Assembly: GCA_017347465.1 (NCBI GenBank) | Contig: AP021858.1 | Coordinates: 1,444,472 to 1,508,471, forward strand | Length of the DNA stretch: 64,000 bases | Source: Candidatus Nitrosymbiomonas proteolyticus | Lineage (GTDB): Bacteria > Armatimonadota > Fimbriimonadia > Fimbriimonadales > Fimbriimonadaceae | Direction: 5' to 3' | In this document: piece after piece, positions 40,270 to 47,663 of the stretch | How positions within the stretch are numbered: the first letter of the stretch is position 1 | Layout of the letters: every line of letters begins with the position of its first letter | Made by a program: the position numbers and the translations under genes | The notes under the pieces: generated by a model | Databases searched by the model: none | The model's input: the letters and a program-made list of their open reading frames with translations, nothing else | Told to the model about the DNA's origin: nothing

Positions 40270-42246
40270 ATGTCAGTTCGACTTGGGAAGAGGTTCGCCA
40301 CGGCGCCCAGCTTGGTGGCCGTCATCGGGGCGCTCTGCGCGATCGCCGGGGCCCAGGACGGGGTCTCGACGGCCGGAGCGGCGAGGACGAAGTATCTGAG
40401 CGGCTTGGGCGTGATCCCAGCCTCGCGCGAGGTCCACGTCGAGGACTTCGTCAATTACCATAGGCACGAAATCGGCCGGCCCAAGGCGGGAGAGGCCGTT
40501 GCGCTCGACGTCCGATTTGGGAGTGCGACGGTCGCTCCGGGCGGAGAGGCGATTCTTCAGGTCGGCATGGCCACCGCGCTCGCCCACGACCGGCAGCAGA
40601 TTCGGCCAGTAAACCTGAGCCTCGTCATCGACAAGAGCGGCTCGATGGCCGACGCCGACAAGCTCGTTCGGGTGAAGGCCGCGATGCAAACCCTGGTGTC
40701 TCAGCTTCGCCCGACCGACACGCTCTCGATCGTCCTCTTCGATTCTGAGGCGCGGGTGCTGCTCCCGGCGCAGAAGCTCGCCGACAAGGATAGGGTCAAG
40801 CGGATGATCGGCGAGGTGGAGCCGGGCAGTTCGACGAACCTGAACGCCGGGCTGATGCTGGGATTTGAGCAGGCGATGAGGGTCAGGGACCCCGAGGCCA
40901 CGAACCGGGTGGTTCTGTTGACGGACGGAATCGCGAATCAGGGCGTGACCGACCCTGAGTTGATCTCGCGCGCGGCCAAAGAGTTTCTTCGCAAAGGGAT
41001 CGACCTTTCGACCGTCGGCGTCGGCAGGGACCTGAATCAGGACCTGCTCCAGGAACTCGCCCGAAGCGGCCGGGGGCTATATCATTTTGTGGCCGATCCG
41101 AAGGACATCGAGAAGGTCTTCGTCAAGGAGCTCCAGAGCCTACTTTCGCCCGTGGCGAAGGCCCCGACGCTGGAGATTCGGTTCGGCGAGGGGTTCGTGC
41201 TCGAGCACGTCTACGGCTACGAACCGCGAATCGGCAAGGACTCGGTGACGATCCCGCTGGCTACGATGAACTCCGGCATGACGGAAGTCGTGCTGCTTCG
41301 GCTGAGGGCGCGGTCGGTCCGGGCATCGGCCGATAGCCTGCGAGTCTCCGCCCGGTTGAGCTTCGAGGACGTCGAAAAGGGCCGGAAGACGGTGGTGAGC
41401 GGGGACGCTTTGGTTTCGGTGGGCGGAGTCGGGGCCAGCGGATCGCTCGAGGACCGATCGGTCGCCAAGAACCTGGCGATCGCCCAGCTCGCGCAGTCGA
41501 TCCGGGACATGGCTCAGCGCTGCGAGGAGCAGGATTGTGTGCGGGCCGAGCAAACGCTCCGCTCTGCGATGGGGCGAACCGCCGAGATGTATCCGAACCT
41601 GGAGGATGAGGACCTCAAGCGGAACCTCTCGATCGCGCAGAAGTATCAAGAGGCGCTGCTCAAAGAGATCGAGTCGAGGGGTCTTTCGCGGGCGGTTGGC
41701 GCCGACCGAAGGGAGCCAAGACCCGGTCCGGCCAACTTGATCCCCAACGGCGACTTTGCGTTTGGGAACACGGGCTTCACCTCGGAACGGAGCTACATCG
41801 ATCCAAGCCCGAACTGCCTATGGGGAGGCTACTACACGATCGCCCCGGCCTTCAATGCGCCGCAATTGCACACGAATATCCCGAATCGGGCCTATTCGGC
41901 TCCGCGAGGGGGCCAGGTGTTCTTCATGAACTCGGGCACCAAGGAAGCGTACACCCTTTGGTCCAGCACGGTGAGCTGTCAACCTCGCACGAAGTACCGG
42001 ATTAGATTCTACGAGATTGGGCTGAGCGGAAGCCCGGAGTACGTCAATACGTATGAGATTCGGGTCAACGGCCAGCGGAGCGAGCCTCAGCTTGGCGGTG
42101 ACGGCAAGTACGTCGAGATCGCGTTCGAGTGGAACTCCGGGTCATCGACCTCGGCGACGGTTTCGATCCGACGCCTTCCTCAAGCCCACATCGGAGGGAT
42201 CATCGGAATCTGCAACATCGAAATGGTCCCGTCCGGGGAGAAGTAG
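40270..42246 (+). CDS. Exported VWA-domain protein with C-terminal sandwich domain
   Basis: A 658-residue exported protein. Signal peptide at about 10-28 (TAPSLVAVIGALCAIAGAQ). A VWA domain runs from about 115 to 300, with a complete MIDAS: Asp121-x-Ser123-x-Ser125 (DKSGSMAD), a Thr in SSTNLNAG and LLTDGIANQG. The SREVHVEDFVNYHRHEIG segment before it is typical of YfbK-like VWA proteins. After a helical region (about 420-490) a beta-sandwich of carbohydrate-binding type (about 505-655: NLIPNGDFAFGNTGFTSE) closes the protein. ATG 40270 follows GGAGGG. It may bind surface ligands through metal; the partner is unknown. Confidence 0.85.
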   Translation: MSVRLGKRFATAPSLVAVIGALCAIAGAQDGVSTAGAARTKYLSGLGVIPASREVHVEDFVNYHRHEIGRPKAGEAVALDVRFGSATVAPGGEAILQVGMATALAHDRQQIRPVNLSLVIDKSGSMADADKLVRVKAAMQTLVSQLRPTDTLSIVLFDSEARVLLPAQKLADKDRVKRMIGEVEPGSSTNLNAGLMLGFEQAMRVRDPEATNRVVLLTDGIANQGVTDPELISRAAKEFLRKGIDLSTVGVGRDLNQDLLQELARSGRGLYHFVADPKDIEKVFVKELQSLLSPVAKAPTLEIRFGEGFVLEHVYGYEPRIGKDSVTIPLATMNSGMTEVVLLRLRARSVRASADSLRVSARLSFEDVEKGRKTVVSGDALVSVGGVGASGSLEDRSVAKNLAIAQLAQSIRDMAQRCEEQDCVRAEQTLRSAMGRTAEMYPNLEDEDLKRNLSIAQKYQEALLKEIESRGLSRAVGADRREPRPGPANLIPNGDFAFGNTGFTSERSYIDPSPNCLWGGYYTIAPAFNAPQLHTNIPNRAYSAPRGGQVFFMNSGTKEAYTLWSSTVSCQPRTKYRIRFYEIGLSGSPEYVNTYEIRVNGQRSEPQLGGDGKYVEIAFEWNSGSSTSATVSIRRLPQAHIGGIIGICNIEMVPSGEK

Positions 42247-42527
42247 GGGAGGCTGAGGGGTAGTAAGGCTTGGGGGGAGCTTGTTAGAACTCGGCGGAAG
42301 CTTCTTACAATAAGAGCGTTGAGCGCCCATTTCACCCTCACTTACGAAAAGGGCGGGCGGCGATGGGGACTCCGGAAGAAGTCGCGGCGATGGAAGGCAG
42401 CTAAGCAGGGCACTACCTGAATGGAATGCTCTTTCGGAAGAATGTCGCACGATAGACCGAAGACATGGAGAGTGCCAAACGCTCGTCAACTCATCGACGA
42501 CTAGGGCCAGTGGATCATAATCCGAAC
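42247..42527. other. Start of the decaying accessory island, no gene seen
   Basis: No supported gene. The sequence after the VWA stop has short imperfect repeats (GCTTG...AGCTTGTTAGAACTCGGCGGAAGCTTCTTACAA) and no family resemblance in any frame. It leads into the CATAAT box of the nucleotidyltransferase fragment. Confidence 0.4.
42516..42521 (+). promoter_or_regulatory. -10 box of the nucleotidyltransferase fragment
   Basis: CATAAT, 6 nt before ATG 42528. Same spacing as the two antitoxin genes further along, consistent with a leaderless toxin-antitoxin-type transcript. Confidence 0.4.
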
Positions 42528-42692
42528 ATGATCTTCGAGTTGGTCGAAGCCCAGCGGTTGCCAATCGAACAGCTCTGCCGGCGCTACGGGGTCACGCGGC
42601 TCTGGTTGTTCGGCTCCGCCGCAACCGGGCAACCTTCCACCAGCGCTCAGTTCCCATGCCGGACTCGCCGATTCCCCTGCTGCACGGGCTGA
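42528..42692 (+). pseudogene. 5' fragment of a MNT-type nucleotidyltransferase
   Basis: From ATG 42528 the frame encodes MIFELVEAQRLPIEQLCRR then YGVTRLWLFGSAATGQ, the N-terminal helix and GSxxxG motif of minimal nucleotidyltransferases (MntA/DUF86 partner). The expected SDxDLLV metal motif is missing: after residue 35 the frame turns into unrelated sequence and stops at 42692. So this is the remnant of an MNT gene, the usual partner of a HEPN toxin; no HEPN gene remains beside it. Confidence 0.65.
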
Positions 42693-42766
42693 TTCCCAGG
42701 AATCCCTCGCCCATTCCAGCCCTAAATGAACCTGCGAGGGCAGGGGAAGGAATCTCGGGCGGGTGG

Positions 42767-42802
42767 CCCTGACAGGCGGAGGGATTGTGCCGTTTGTCAG
42801 GG
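42767..42802. repeat. Palindromic REP-like element, copy 1
   Basis: Inverted ends CCCTGACA / TGTCAGGG enclose GGCGG...GTGCCGTT. The reverse complement of the element at 42919-42953 matches it over most of its length, so the pair is two copies in opposite orientation about 120 bp apart. Confidence 0.65.
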
Positions 42803-42918
42803 AAGGGCTGATGGCGAGAATACTATTGGGTCGACCAAGTGGTCAGGGTGAGGGCACCCGGGCTTCTTCTTACCGGTACGTCCTTTACTGTTCTCCGGGC
42901 AGGGGGTTTCCCAATCCT

Positions 42919-42953
42919 CCCGGACAAACGGCACGGTCAGCCGCCTGTCCGGG
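42919..42953. repeat. Palindromic REP-like element, copy 2 (inverted)
   Basis: Ends CCCGGACA / TGTCCGGG; interior AACGGCAC...CCGCC is the reverse complement of copy 1 except for a variable 6-7 nt centre. Such inverted REP pairs occur as REPINs moved by RAYT transposases; no RAYT gene is in the window. Confidence 0.65.
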
Positions 42954-43143
42954 GCACCCGGCGCCATGGGACGGCTCTGAGGTCAACTTCTGACACTCGC
43001 ACATCCCGGAGCTGCAAGCGCTCTTCTTTGTTCTCGGCCATTGAATTGTTTTACCAGTTCGAATGGGAAAACGGCTATACTCCTGTCCACATGTCCGCCT
43101 CGAACGGAAACGGCTGAATCGTCCTCCGCGGCGCTTCCGGGAA

Positions 43144-43172
43144 TCCCGATGGTCGGGATCTCCGACTTCGTC
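43144..43172. repeat. 29-nt interspersed repeat, copy 1
   Basis: TCCCGATGGTCGGGATCTCC then GACTTCGTC. It contains the 13-nt palindrome CCCGATGGTCGGG and interrupts the uvrA fragment between the GN and NNL codons. 26 of 29 bases match copy 2. Confidence 0.7.
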
Positions 43173-43269
43173 TCCGACAACCTCCAATCGCTCGACGCCT
43201 GCTCGCGTTAATCGGAGCGGCGATCCCCGTCGGTCCCGTCAAGCAGGGATTCGGAAACCTCTTCACCTG

Positions 43270-43298
43270 TCCCGATGGTCGGGATTTCGGACTGCGTC
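43270..43298. repeat. 29-nt interspersed repeat, copy 2
   Basis: Same element as at 43144-43172 with three substitutions, same orientation, inserted in the uvrA fragment between the LFTC and VTGVSGS codons. Two insertions of one short element into the same 250-bp fragment suggest a mobile or preferred insertion target. Confidence 0.7.
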
Positions 43299-43314
43299 CT
43301 CAACGTGACGGGCG

Positions 43315-43581
43315 TCAGCGGGTCCGAATGAGCCGGTCGTACTCGGCATGGGTTCCTATCCAAACCCAAATGAAATCCTCTTCGTCCTGGACGGCAAGGG
43401 CGCGATACCTTCGTCCGACGCGGGCAGACCAAAGTCCTTCAATCTCCTTGAAGCGCAATGATCGGTGCGAAGGATCCACTTTCAGTAAGGCATAGGCGCG
43501 ATCGGCGGCTTCTCGAACCTCTTCGGGCAACGTCTCATAGCTCTTCCAGAACCGCTTGGTCGCTCGATGACGGACCGCCAA
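43315..43581 (-). CDS. RelE/ParE-like toxin, module 1
   Basis: An 88-residue protein with a RelE/ParE-superfamily pattern: a basic helical start (RHRATKRFWKSYETLPEEVREAADRAYALL), the HRSLRFKEIEGLWSARVGRRYRALAV strands, and a C-terminal WIGTHAEYDRLIRTR. It lines up with the toxin of module 2 over its whole length (SLxF, RxGxxYRAxA, WIGTHxxYDxLIR). Its stop codon lies within the uvrA copy A sequence. Antitoxin gene is 1 bp upstream. Probably an mRNA-cleaving or gyrase-directed toxin; which is not decidable. Confidence 0.75.
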   Translation of the reverse strand: MAVRHRATKRFWKSYETLPEEVREAADRAYALLKVDPSHRSLRFKEIEGLWSARVGRRYRALAVQDEEDFIWVWIGTHAEYDRLIRTR

Positions 43582-43582
43582 G

Positions 43583-43786
43583 TTAGATTTCCTTCAGCGT
43601 TCCAGCGCGCTTTTCGATTCGCGCCTCCTCGGCGAGGAAATCCAATTTGCCCTCTTTGGCGTCGCGCTTCATCTGCTTCACCCATACCTTGTCCTGGTAT
43701 TCGGCAAACCAAGTCGCGAAGCGCTTCAGCTCGCGCTCATCGAGCTTGGCTACCGCTTGCTCCAAGCTCTTGACGTTGTCGATCAT
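43583..43786 (-). CDS. Antitoxin of module 1
   Basis: A 67-residue acidic/basic helical protein (VKSLEQAVAKLDERELKRFATWFAEYQDKVW, then LDFLAEEARIEKRAGTLKEI) placed directly before the toxin gene. The layout, an N-terminal helical part and a C-terminal toxin-binding tail of the type seen in small RelE/ParE partners, supports the antitoxin role; no DNA-binding motif is evident. TATAAT ends 6 nt before the ATG, so the mRNA is probably leaderless. Confidence 0.7.
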   Translation of the reverse strand: MIDNVKSLEQAVAKLDERELKRFATWFAEYQDKVWVKQMKRDAKEGKLDFLAEEARIEKRAGTLKEI

Positions 43787-43792
43787 AGACGT

Positions 43793-43798
43793 ATTATA
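43793..43798 (-). promoter_or_regulatory. -10 box of toxin-antitoxin module 1
   Basis: Perfect TATAAT on the minus strand, 6 nt before ATG 43786. No ribosome binding site can fit, so a leaderless transcript is expected. Confidence 0.6.
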
Positions 43799-43833
43799 GC
43801 GCCTGCAGTCTATATCAGGGAGTTCACATCAGC

Positions 43834-44034
43834 TATCCTTCTGTCCACATGTCAGGTTCGGGATGGCTCATCCTCTAGGGGGGGCGATGGGGAACAACCT
43901 CAAATCGCTCGACGCGGCGATCCCCGTCGGCCTGTTCACTTGCGTGACGGGCGTCAGCGGGAGCGGAAAGTCCACGCTGGTGCAAGACACCCTGTATCCC
44001 CGGCTGCTCTATGAGCTCTATGGGACGAGGACGA
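43834..44034 (+). pseudogene. 5' fragment of a uvrA-like gene, copy B
   Basis: TATCCT (43834-43839), 9 nt, ATG 43849 and MSGSGWLIL, then a two-base frame change, then [36 protein letters not shown] and [13 protein letters not shown]. The Walker [10 protein letters not shown] and its surroundings match excinuclease subunit A. After about 44030 the match stops and the frame ends at 44061, just before the antitoxin gene of module 2. Not a complete gene. Confidence 0.75.
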
Positions 44035-44055
44035 CCTGGGCGCCTGGATTTGTCG

Positions 44056-44061
44056 TAGAAT
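44056..44061 (+). promoter_or_regulatory. -10 box of toxin-antitoxin module 2
   Basis: TAGAAT, 6 nt before ATG 44068, the same arrangement as module 1. Confidence 0.5.
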
Positions 44062-44067
44062 AATGCT

Positions 44068-44286
44068 ATGAGCGACCGATTGAAGCTCGCTTTTGACGAA
44101 GCCGCCAAGCTCCCTGAGGCGGAGCAAGATGCCTTTGCGTCTTTCCTGCTTGCTGAATTGGAAGACGAAAAGCTCTGGCGAAAGCAGTTCGCCGCTTCCC
44201 AGGGCGCTCTTGCGAAACTTGCCGCAAAAGCCCGCTTGGAACATGCTCAGGGCAAGACGCGACCGCTTGAAGATCTCCTGAAATGA
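44068..44286 (+). CDS. Antitoxin of module 2
   Basis: A 72-residue helical protein (SDRLKLAFDEAAKLPEAEQDAFASFLLAELEDE, then LAKLAAKARLEHAQGKTRPLEDLLK) of the same size and layout as the module 1 antitoxin. The C-terminal RPLEDLLK tail is typical of small type II antitoxins paired with RelE-like toxins. The toxin start overlaps its stop (ATGA, 44283). The -10 box TAGAAT is 6 nt before the ATG. Confidence 0.75.
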   Translation: MSDRLKLAFDEAAKLPEAEQDAFASFLLAELEDEKLWRKQFAASQGALAKLAAKARLEHAQGKTRPLEDLLK

Positions 44287-44552
44287 AGTCGGTCACGACG
44301 GCAGACTTCCGAAAGGGATTTCGAGCGTTGCCGGCAGACGTACGACAACAAGCCAAGTCCGCTTACCGGTTGTGGGCAGCCGATCCCAAGCATCCGAGCC
44401 TCCACTTTCGGCGCGTTCACGCCGTCGAGTCTGTCTTTTCGGTGCGGATCGGCATTCATTATCGCGCGGTCGCCTTGGTCGAAGGTGGAGTGGCCAACTG
44501 GTTCTGGATAGGGACCCACTCCGATTACGACAAGCTCATTCGGTCCCTGTGA
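44283..44552 (+). CDS. RelE/ParE-like toxin, module 2
   Basis: An 89-residue RelE/ParE-superfamily toxin: TTADFRKGFRALPADVRQQAKSAYRLWAADPKHPSLHF, SVRIGIHYRAVALVEGG and the C-terminal WIGTHSDYDKLIRSL. Overlaps its antitoxin by 4 bases. It is homologous to, but clearly diverged from, the module 1 toxin, so the two are not a recent duplication. Its stop is only 5 nt before the uvrA copy C box. Confidence 0.8.
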   Translation: MKSVTTADFRKGFRALPADVRQQAKSAYRLWAADPKHPSLHFRRVHAVESVFSVRIGIHYRAVALVEGGVANWFWIGTHSDYDKLIRSL

Positions 44553-44557
44553 TCAGC

Positions 44558-44680
44558 TATACTCCTGTCCACATGTCCGCCTCAAACGGTAACGGCTGGA
44601 TCGTCCTCCGCGGCGCCTCGGGCAACGCGGTGGCGAGATTCGACGGCCTGTCCTTCGGGCCGGATAAACGAGGGTTCTGA
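44558..44680 (+). pseudogene. 5' fragment of a uvrA-like gene, copy C
   Basis: TATACT (44558-44563), 9 nt, ATG 44573 and MSASNGNGWIVLRGASGN, here with the Trp codon intact. The frame then departs (AVARFDGLSFGPDKRGF) and stops at 44680. The first 18 residues are nearly identical to copy A, so copies A and C share a recent ancestor. A 35-residue product could be made but has no UvrA function. Confidence 0.65.
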
Positions 44681-44898
44681 GGTGGCGCTCCTCGCGGCGG
44701 AAGCCTTGCTCCCCAAGCGCGTCACGTCTGCTGCGGCGGTCAATGACCCCGTCTTCCCAAAGCTCCGTGGGCCTCATCGCCGTGGGATGATGGCGCTTCA
44801 ATGGAGCATGAGGGTCGACGCATCCGGCTGACTCCGCCCGCTCCGTCCAGAGGGGACTTACGCCTCGCAAATTCGGGTACCCGGACGGTTTGGGACTC
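44681..44898. other. Non-coding stretch after uvrA copy C
   Basis: No frame shows protein-like sequence with a recognised family. The sequence contains GGCCTGTCCTTCGGGCC at its left edge (also close to a hairpin at 48944-48984), which may be another short palindromic element. Nothing else is seen. Confidence 0.35.
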
Positions 44899-45297
44899 TC
44901 AGTACATTCCTCCGAAAGGGAACCGAACCACGAAAAGTGTGGCAAGCACGACGCCGGGAAGGGCCGCGATCGTGAGTAGAACACGATCTGCCTTTCGATC
45001 TCTTGAGCGACTGCCCCGCGAATCGAGTCCGAACAGGGCCACGCCTCCGAGCGTCACAAACTGAACCGCGTAAGCGGGCATGGCGATTTCGAGTACATCC
45101 TCGGGATTGAGAGCGAACGCATCCGGCTGCCAGCCTATCAAGAGCATGAGCGAAACCAGGAGGATCGGACCGCACGAGAGCGTTATCATTAGATGCGAGA
45201 ACCAAGCGAGTCGCCGAGCATCCAGCCAAAACAAGCCGGTCAGAATCAGAGACGCTGCAGCGAAAAGCAAAATCGAGAGGAGTAAGTGTAGGCCCAC
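44899..45297 (-). CDS. Small membrane protein, unknown function (1)
   Basis: A 132-residue protein with four predicted membrane helices (about 3-22, 33-55, 70-88, 105-125), Arg/Lys-rich loop SRGSRSRDRKADR before the last. No family recognised. Located with the next gene, also a four-helix protein, in the same orientation, so the two may form one unit. Start ATG 45297. Confidence 0.55.
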   Translation of the reverse strand: MGLHLLLSILLFAAASLILTGLFWLDARRLAWFSHLMITLSCGPILLVSLMLLIGWQPDAFALNPEDVLEIAMPAYAVQFVTLGGVALFGLDSRGSRSRDRKADRVLLTIAALPGVVLATLFVVRFPFGGMY

Positions 45298-45365
45298 TCA
45301 GGTTCTCCTTGCAGCCATCCATTCTGACTCAGGATGCCCGTGGTTTTCTACTTACATATAGATCC

Positions 45366-45797
45366 TCAATGCACCCCGCTGAGCAGGCCGACGACGCTCA
45401 GGAACCACAAGGCCCCCGTGTACGCCCACAGGAAACTGAGCGCCCTTGCCTGCTTGGGAATCTCCAAGATCGACCGGCGGACGTCCACGGCGATCCACCA
45501 CGAAAGGGGTCCAAGTGCAAGGGAGCCGAAGATCGACCCCCACCAGACTAAGTGAGTGGCGTCCGCGAACGCTTCTGGGTTCGTGGAAAACGTCATGAGC
45601 ACTGCGCCTGGACACGTGTAGAGAAGCGCCGCAACGGAAAGAAACAACCGCATCAGGAACGGATCCGTCAATCGCAATATCGCCAGGCCGATACACACTC
45701 CAAATGACGTTACGAACATTGCGAGCACAATCTGTAAGAGCCACAGATCGGGAATCGACGGCGGAGGCACATAGAATTGTGTAGCAATACTGATCAT
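45366..45797 (-). CDS. Small membrane protein, unknown function (2)
   Basis: A 143-residue protein from ATG 45797 with four hydrophobic segments (about 17-37, 45-68, 85-102, 118-140). The frame is open upstream to 45974 but that part is hydrophilic and starts in island sequence, so the shorter form is preferred. Its topology resembles the downstream gene at 44899, 68 bp away, though sequence similarity is not obvious. Confidence 0.5.
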   Translation of the reverse strand: MISIATQFYVPPPSIPDLWLLQIVLAMFVTSFGVCIGLAILRLTDPFLMRLFLSVAALLYTCPGAVLMTFSTNPEAFADATHLVWWGSIFGSLALGPLSWWIAVDVRRSILEIPKQARALSFLWAYTGALWFLSVVGLLSGVH

Positions 45798-46043
45798 CGT
45801 CTTGTTGGCCCTTGCAATCGCAGTACTCGTTGAAACCGACCTGCCGCCGTTTCCGGTCCGCCAACCGCTTCTATTTATACAATAATTCGGCTGAGAGGTT
45901 AGGTGGAGGTGTGCGGCCGGTGGCCCAAAGAGATGAAGTACAGGAGTGGCCCCGCAATGCCCGAAGCTCCCCAACGTAGGACACTACCTGGGAATGGCCT
46001 CCTGATCCGCCGGTAACAGCCCACCGGGAACTTGCCGCCGGGA

Positions 46044-46049
46044 TACAAT
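46044..46049 (+). promoter_or_regulatory. -10 box of the SLC13 transporter gene
   Basis: TACAAT, 9 nt before GTG 46059, same spacing as the uvrA fragments and the GT2 gene. Supports a leaderless start at this GTG. Confidence 0.45.
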
Positions 46050-46058
46050 ACGCCCTGC

Positions 46059-47519
46059 GTGTCGAAGCCCGTAACTTCCCGGACGATCAAACTCGCTGCC
46101 GCTGTCGGCGTGTTCGCACTGGCGTGGTTCGCCGGAACCGGACTCCCCGAAGGGCAGCAACCCGTAGGCGCAGTGTTCGCCTTTACGGTCGTGCTTTGGG
46201 TCACCGAGGCGCTCCCGCTCACGATTACGGCCTTGCTCAGCACCGCGCTGCTCGTCCTGATCGGGGGCATCGACGAAAAGCAGGCGTTTGCGGGCTACGG
46301 CGACCCGATCGTGCCGCTCTTTATTGGCAGCTTCCTGCTGGCCAAAGCGATGGAGGTCACGGGCCTCAGCGAGCGCATCGCCTGGTGGATTCTGAACCAA
46401 CGATGGGCCTCCGGGAGCCCGTCGCGGCTGCTTCTGGCGCTTGGGATCATCGGCTGCCTGATCTCGCTCGTCGTATCCAACACCGCGACTACCGCAATGA
46501 TGCTCCCGATTGGCCTGGGGTTGCTCAAGGCGATGGGAGTCGAGCAGCGGTCGACCGGGTTCGCGATCGCCGTGATGCTCATGCTGACCTGGGGGTCGAG
46601 TGTAGCGGTGGGCTTCCCGGTCGGCACTCCCCCGAACCTGATCGGCATCGCGATGATCGAGCGCTCGACCGGAACCAGAATCGGGTTCGTCGAGTGGATG
46701 CAGTTCTCCATGCCCCTGACGGCAATCATGACGCTCGCGTCATGGGGAGTTCTCCGGGCGATGTACCGCCGGGGCGACCCTCCTGAGCGTCTGAGCCCGG
46801 ACCATGCGCGGGTTCGGCTGTCCGAATTGGGGAAGATGTCACCCGCCGAGCGCAATACGCTTCTGGCGTTCGTCGCAGCGATCGTTTTGTGGATGACGCC
46901 GGACCTCGCCGTGTTCGCTTTAGGGAAGGGCGCGGTACTCGCAGCCTGGCTGCAGGGTCACCTTACGGCGGCGGTTACCGCGCTCCTCGTGGGCGCGATG
47001 CTTTTCCTGCTGCCGACCCGAGGCGCAGAGTCGGGAACCACCCTCACCTGGAAGGAGGGCGCGAGCATCGATTGGGGAACGATCATGTTGTTCGGGGGCG
47101 GGATCGTTCTTGGGCAGGCGATGTTCAGCTCGGGGCTTGCCGAGACCCTGGGGAAAGCGGCGGCGCAGGCGACCGGCGTCGACACGATGTGGGGAATCAC
47201 GGCGCTTGGGATCCTCGCTGCGGTGATCCTGAGCGAAATGGCGAGCAACACAGCCTCTGCCAGTACGCTGCTCCCTGTGGTGATCGGAATCGCGCAGGGC
47301 GCGGGGGTGAACCCGATCCCCCCGGCGCTGGGTGTGGCCCTGGGGGCGAGCTTTGGGTTCATGTTGCCGGTGAGCACGGCGCCGAACGCGATCGTTTACA
47401 GTTCCGGGCTCGTGCCGATGCGGGAGATGATGCGAAGCGGGGTCGTGCTGGACCTGCTGGGCGCAGCAGCGACGTTTGCTTGCCTGAGGGTGATTCTGCC
47501 CCTGATTGGGTTGGCGTAG
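46059..47519 (+). CDS. SLC13/DASS-family sodium:anion symporter
   Basis: A 486-residue transporter with about 11-12 helices. Two SNT motifs mark the substrate/sodium sites: VVSNTATTAMMLPIG in the first half and MASNTASASTLLPVV in the second, with GTPPNLIGIAM and PVSTAPNAIVYSSG beside them. Family members import dicarboxylates, citrate, sulfate or similar anions with sodium; the substrate is not predictable here. GTG 46059 is preferred to TTG 46032 because of a TACAAT box 9 nt upstream. Confidence 0.92.
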   Translation: MSKPVTSRTIKLAAAVGVFALAWFAGTGLPEGQQPVGAVFAFTVVLWVTEALPLTITALLSTALLVLIGGIDEKQAFAGYGDPIVPLFIGSFLLAKAMEVTGLSERIAWWILNQRWASGSPSRLLLALGIIGCLISLVVSNTATTAMMLPIGLGLLKAMGVEQRSTGFAIAVMLMLTWGSSVAVGFPVGTPPNLIGIAMIERSTGTRIGFVEWMQFSMPLTAIMTLASWGVLRAMYRRGDPPERLSPDHARVRLSELGKMSPAERNTLLAFVAAIVLWMTPDLAVFALGKGAVLAAWLQGHLTAAVTALLVGAMLFLLPTRGAESGTTLTWKEGASIDWGTIMLFGGGIVLGQAMFSSGLAETLGKAAAQATGVDTMWGITALGILAAVILSEMASNTASASTLLPVVIGIAQGAGVNPIPPALGVALGASFGFMLPVSTAPNAIVYSSGLVPMREMMRSGVVLDLLGAAATFACLRVILPLIGLA

Positions 47520-47663
47520 TCCGCTATGTGGCCCCATGAGGCGTGCAGTCTGCCACAGAGTGCCACGACTAAGGGGCTGCCGCAGTACGACATCGACGAG
47601 GCTGGCCGGTGTGGTGGTGTCGGATTCCAAGAGCGGACCTGGGGTGAGAGGATGGAGGGCCTA

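Larger units (their letters stand above)
43076..43322 (+). pseudogene. Decayed 5' fragment of a uvrA-like gene, copy A
   Basis: Begins with TATACT (43076-43081), 9 nt, then ATG 43091 and MSASNGNG, TGA in place of Trp, IVLRGASGN. Blocks matching copy B follow in order: [17 protein letters not shown] and VTGVSGS (UvrA second-domain style Walker A approach). They are separated by inserted bases, including two copies of a 29-nt repeat. The match ends at 43322, inside the Walker A codons, where the reverse toxin gene takes over. Not functional. Confidence 0.7.
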
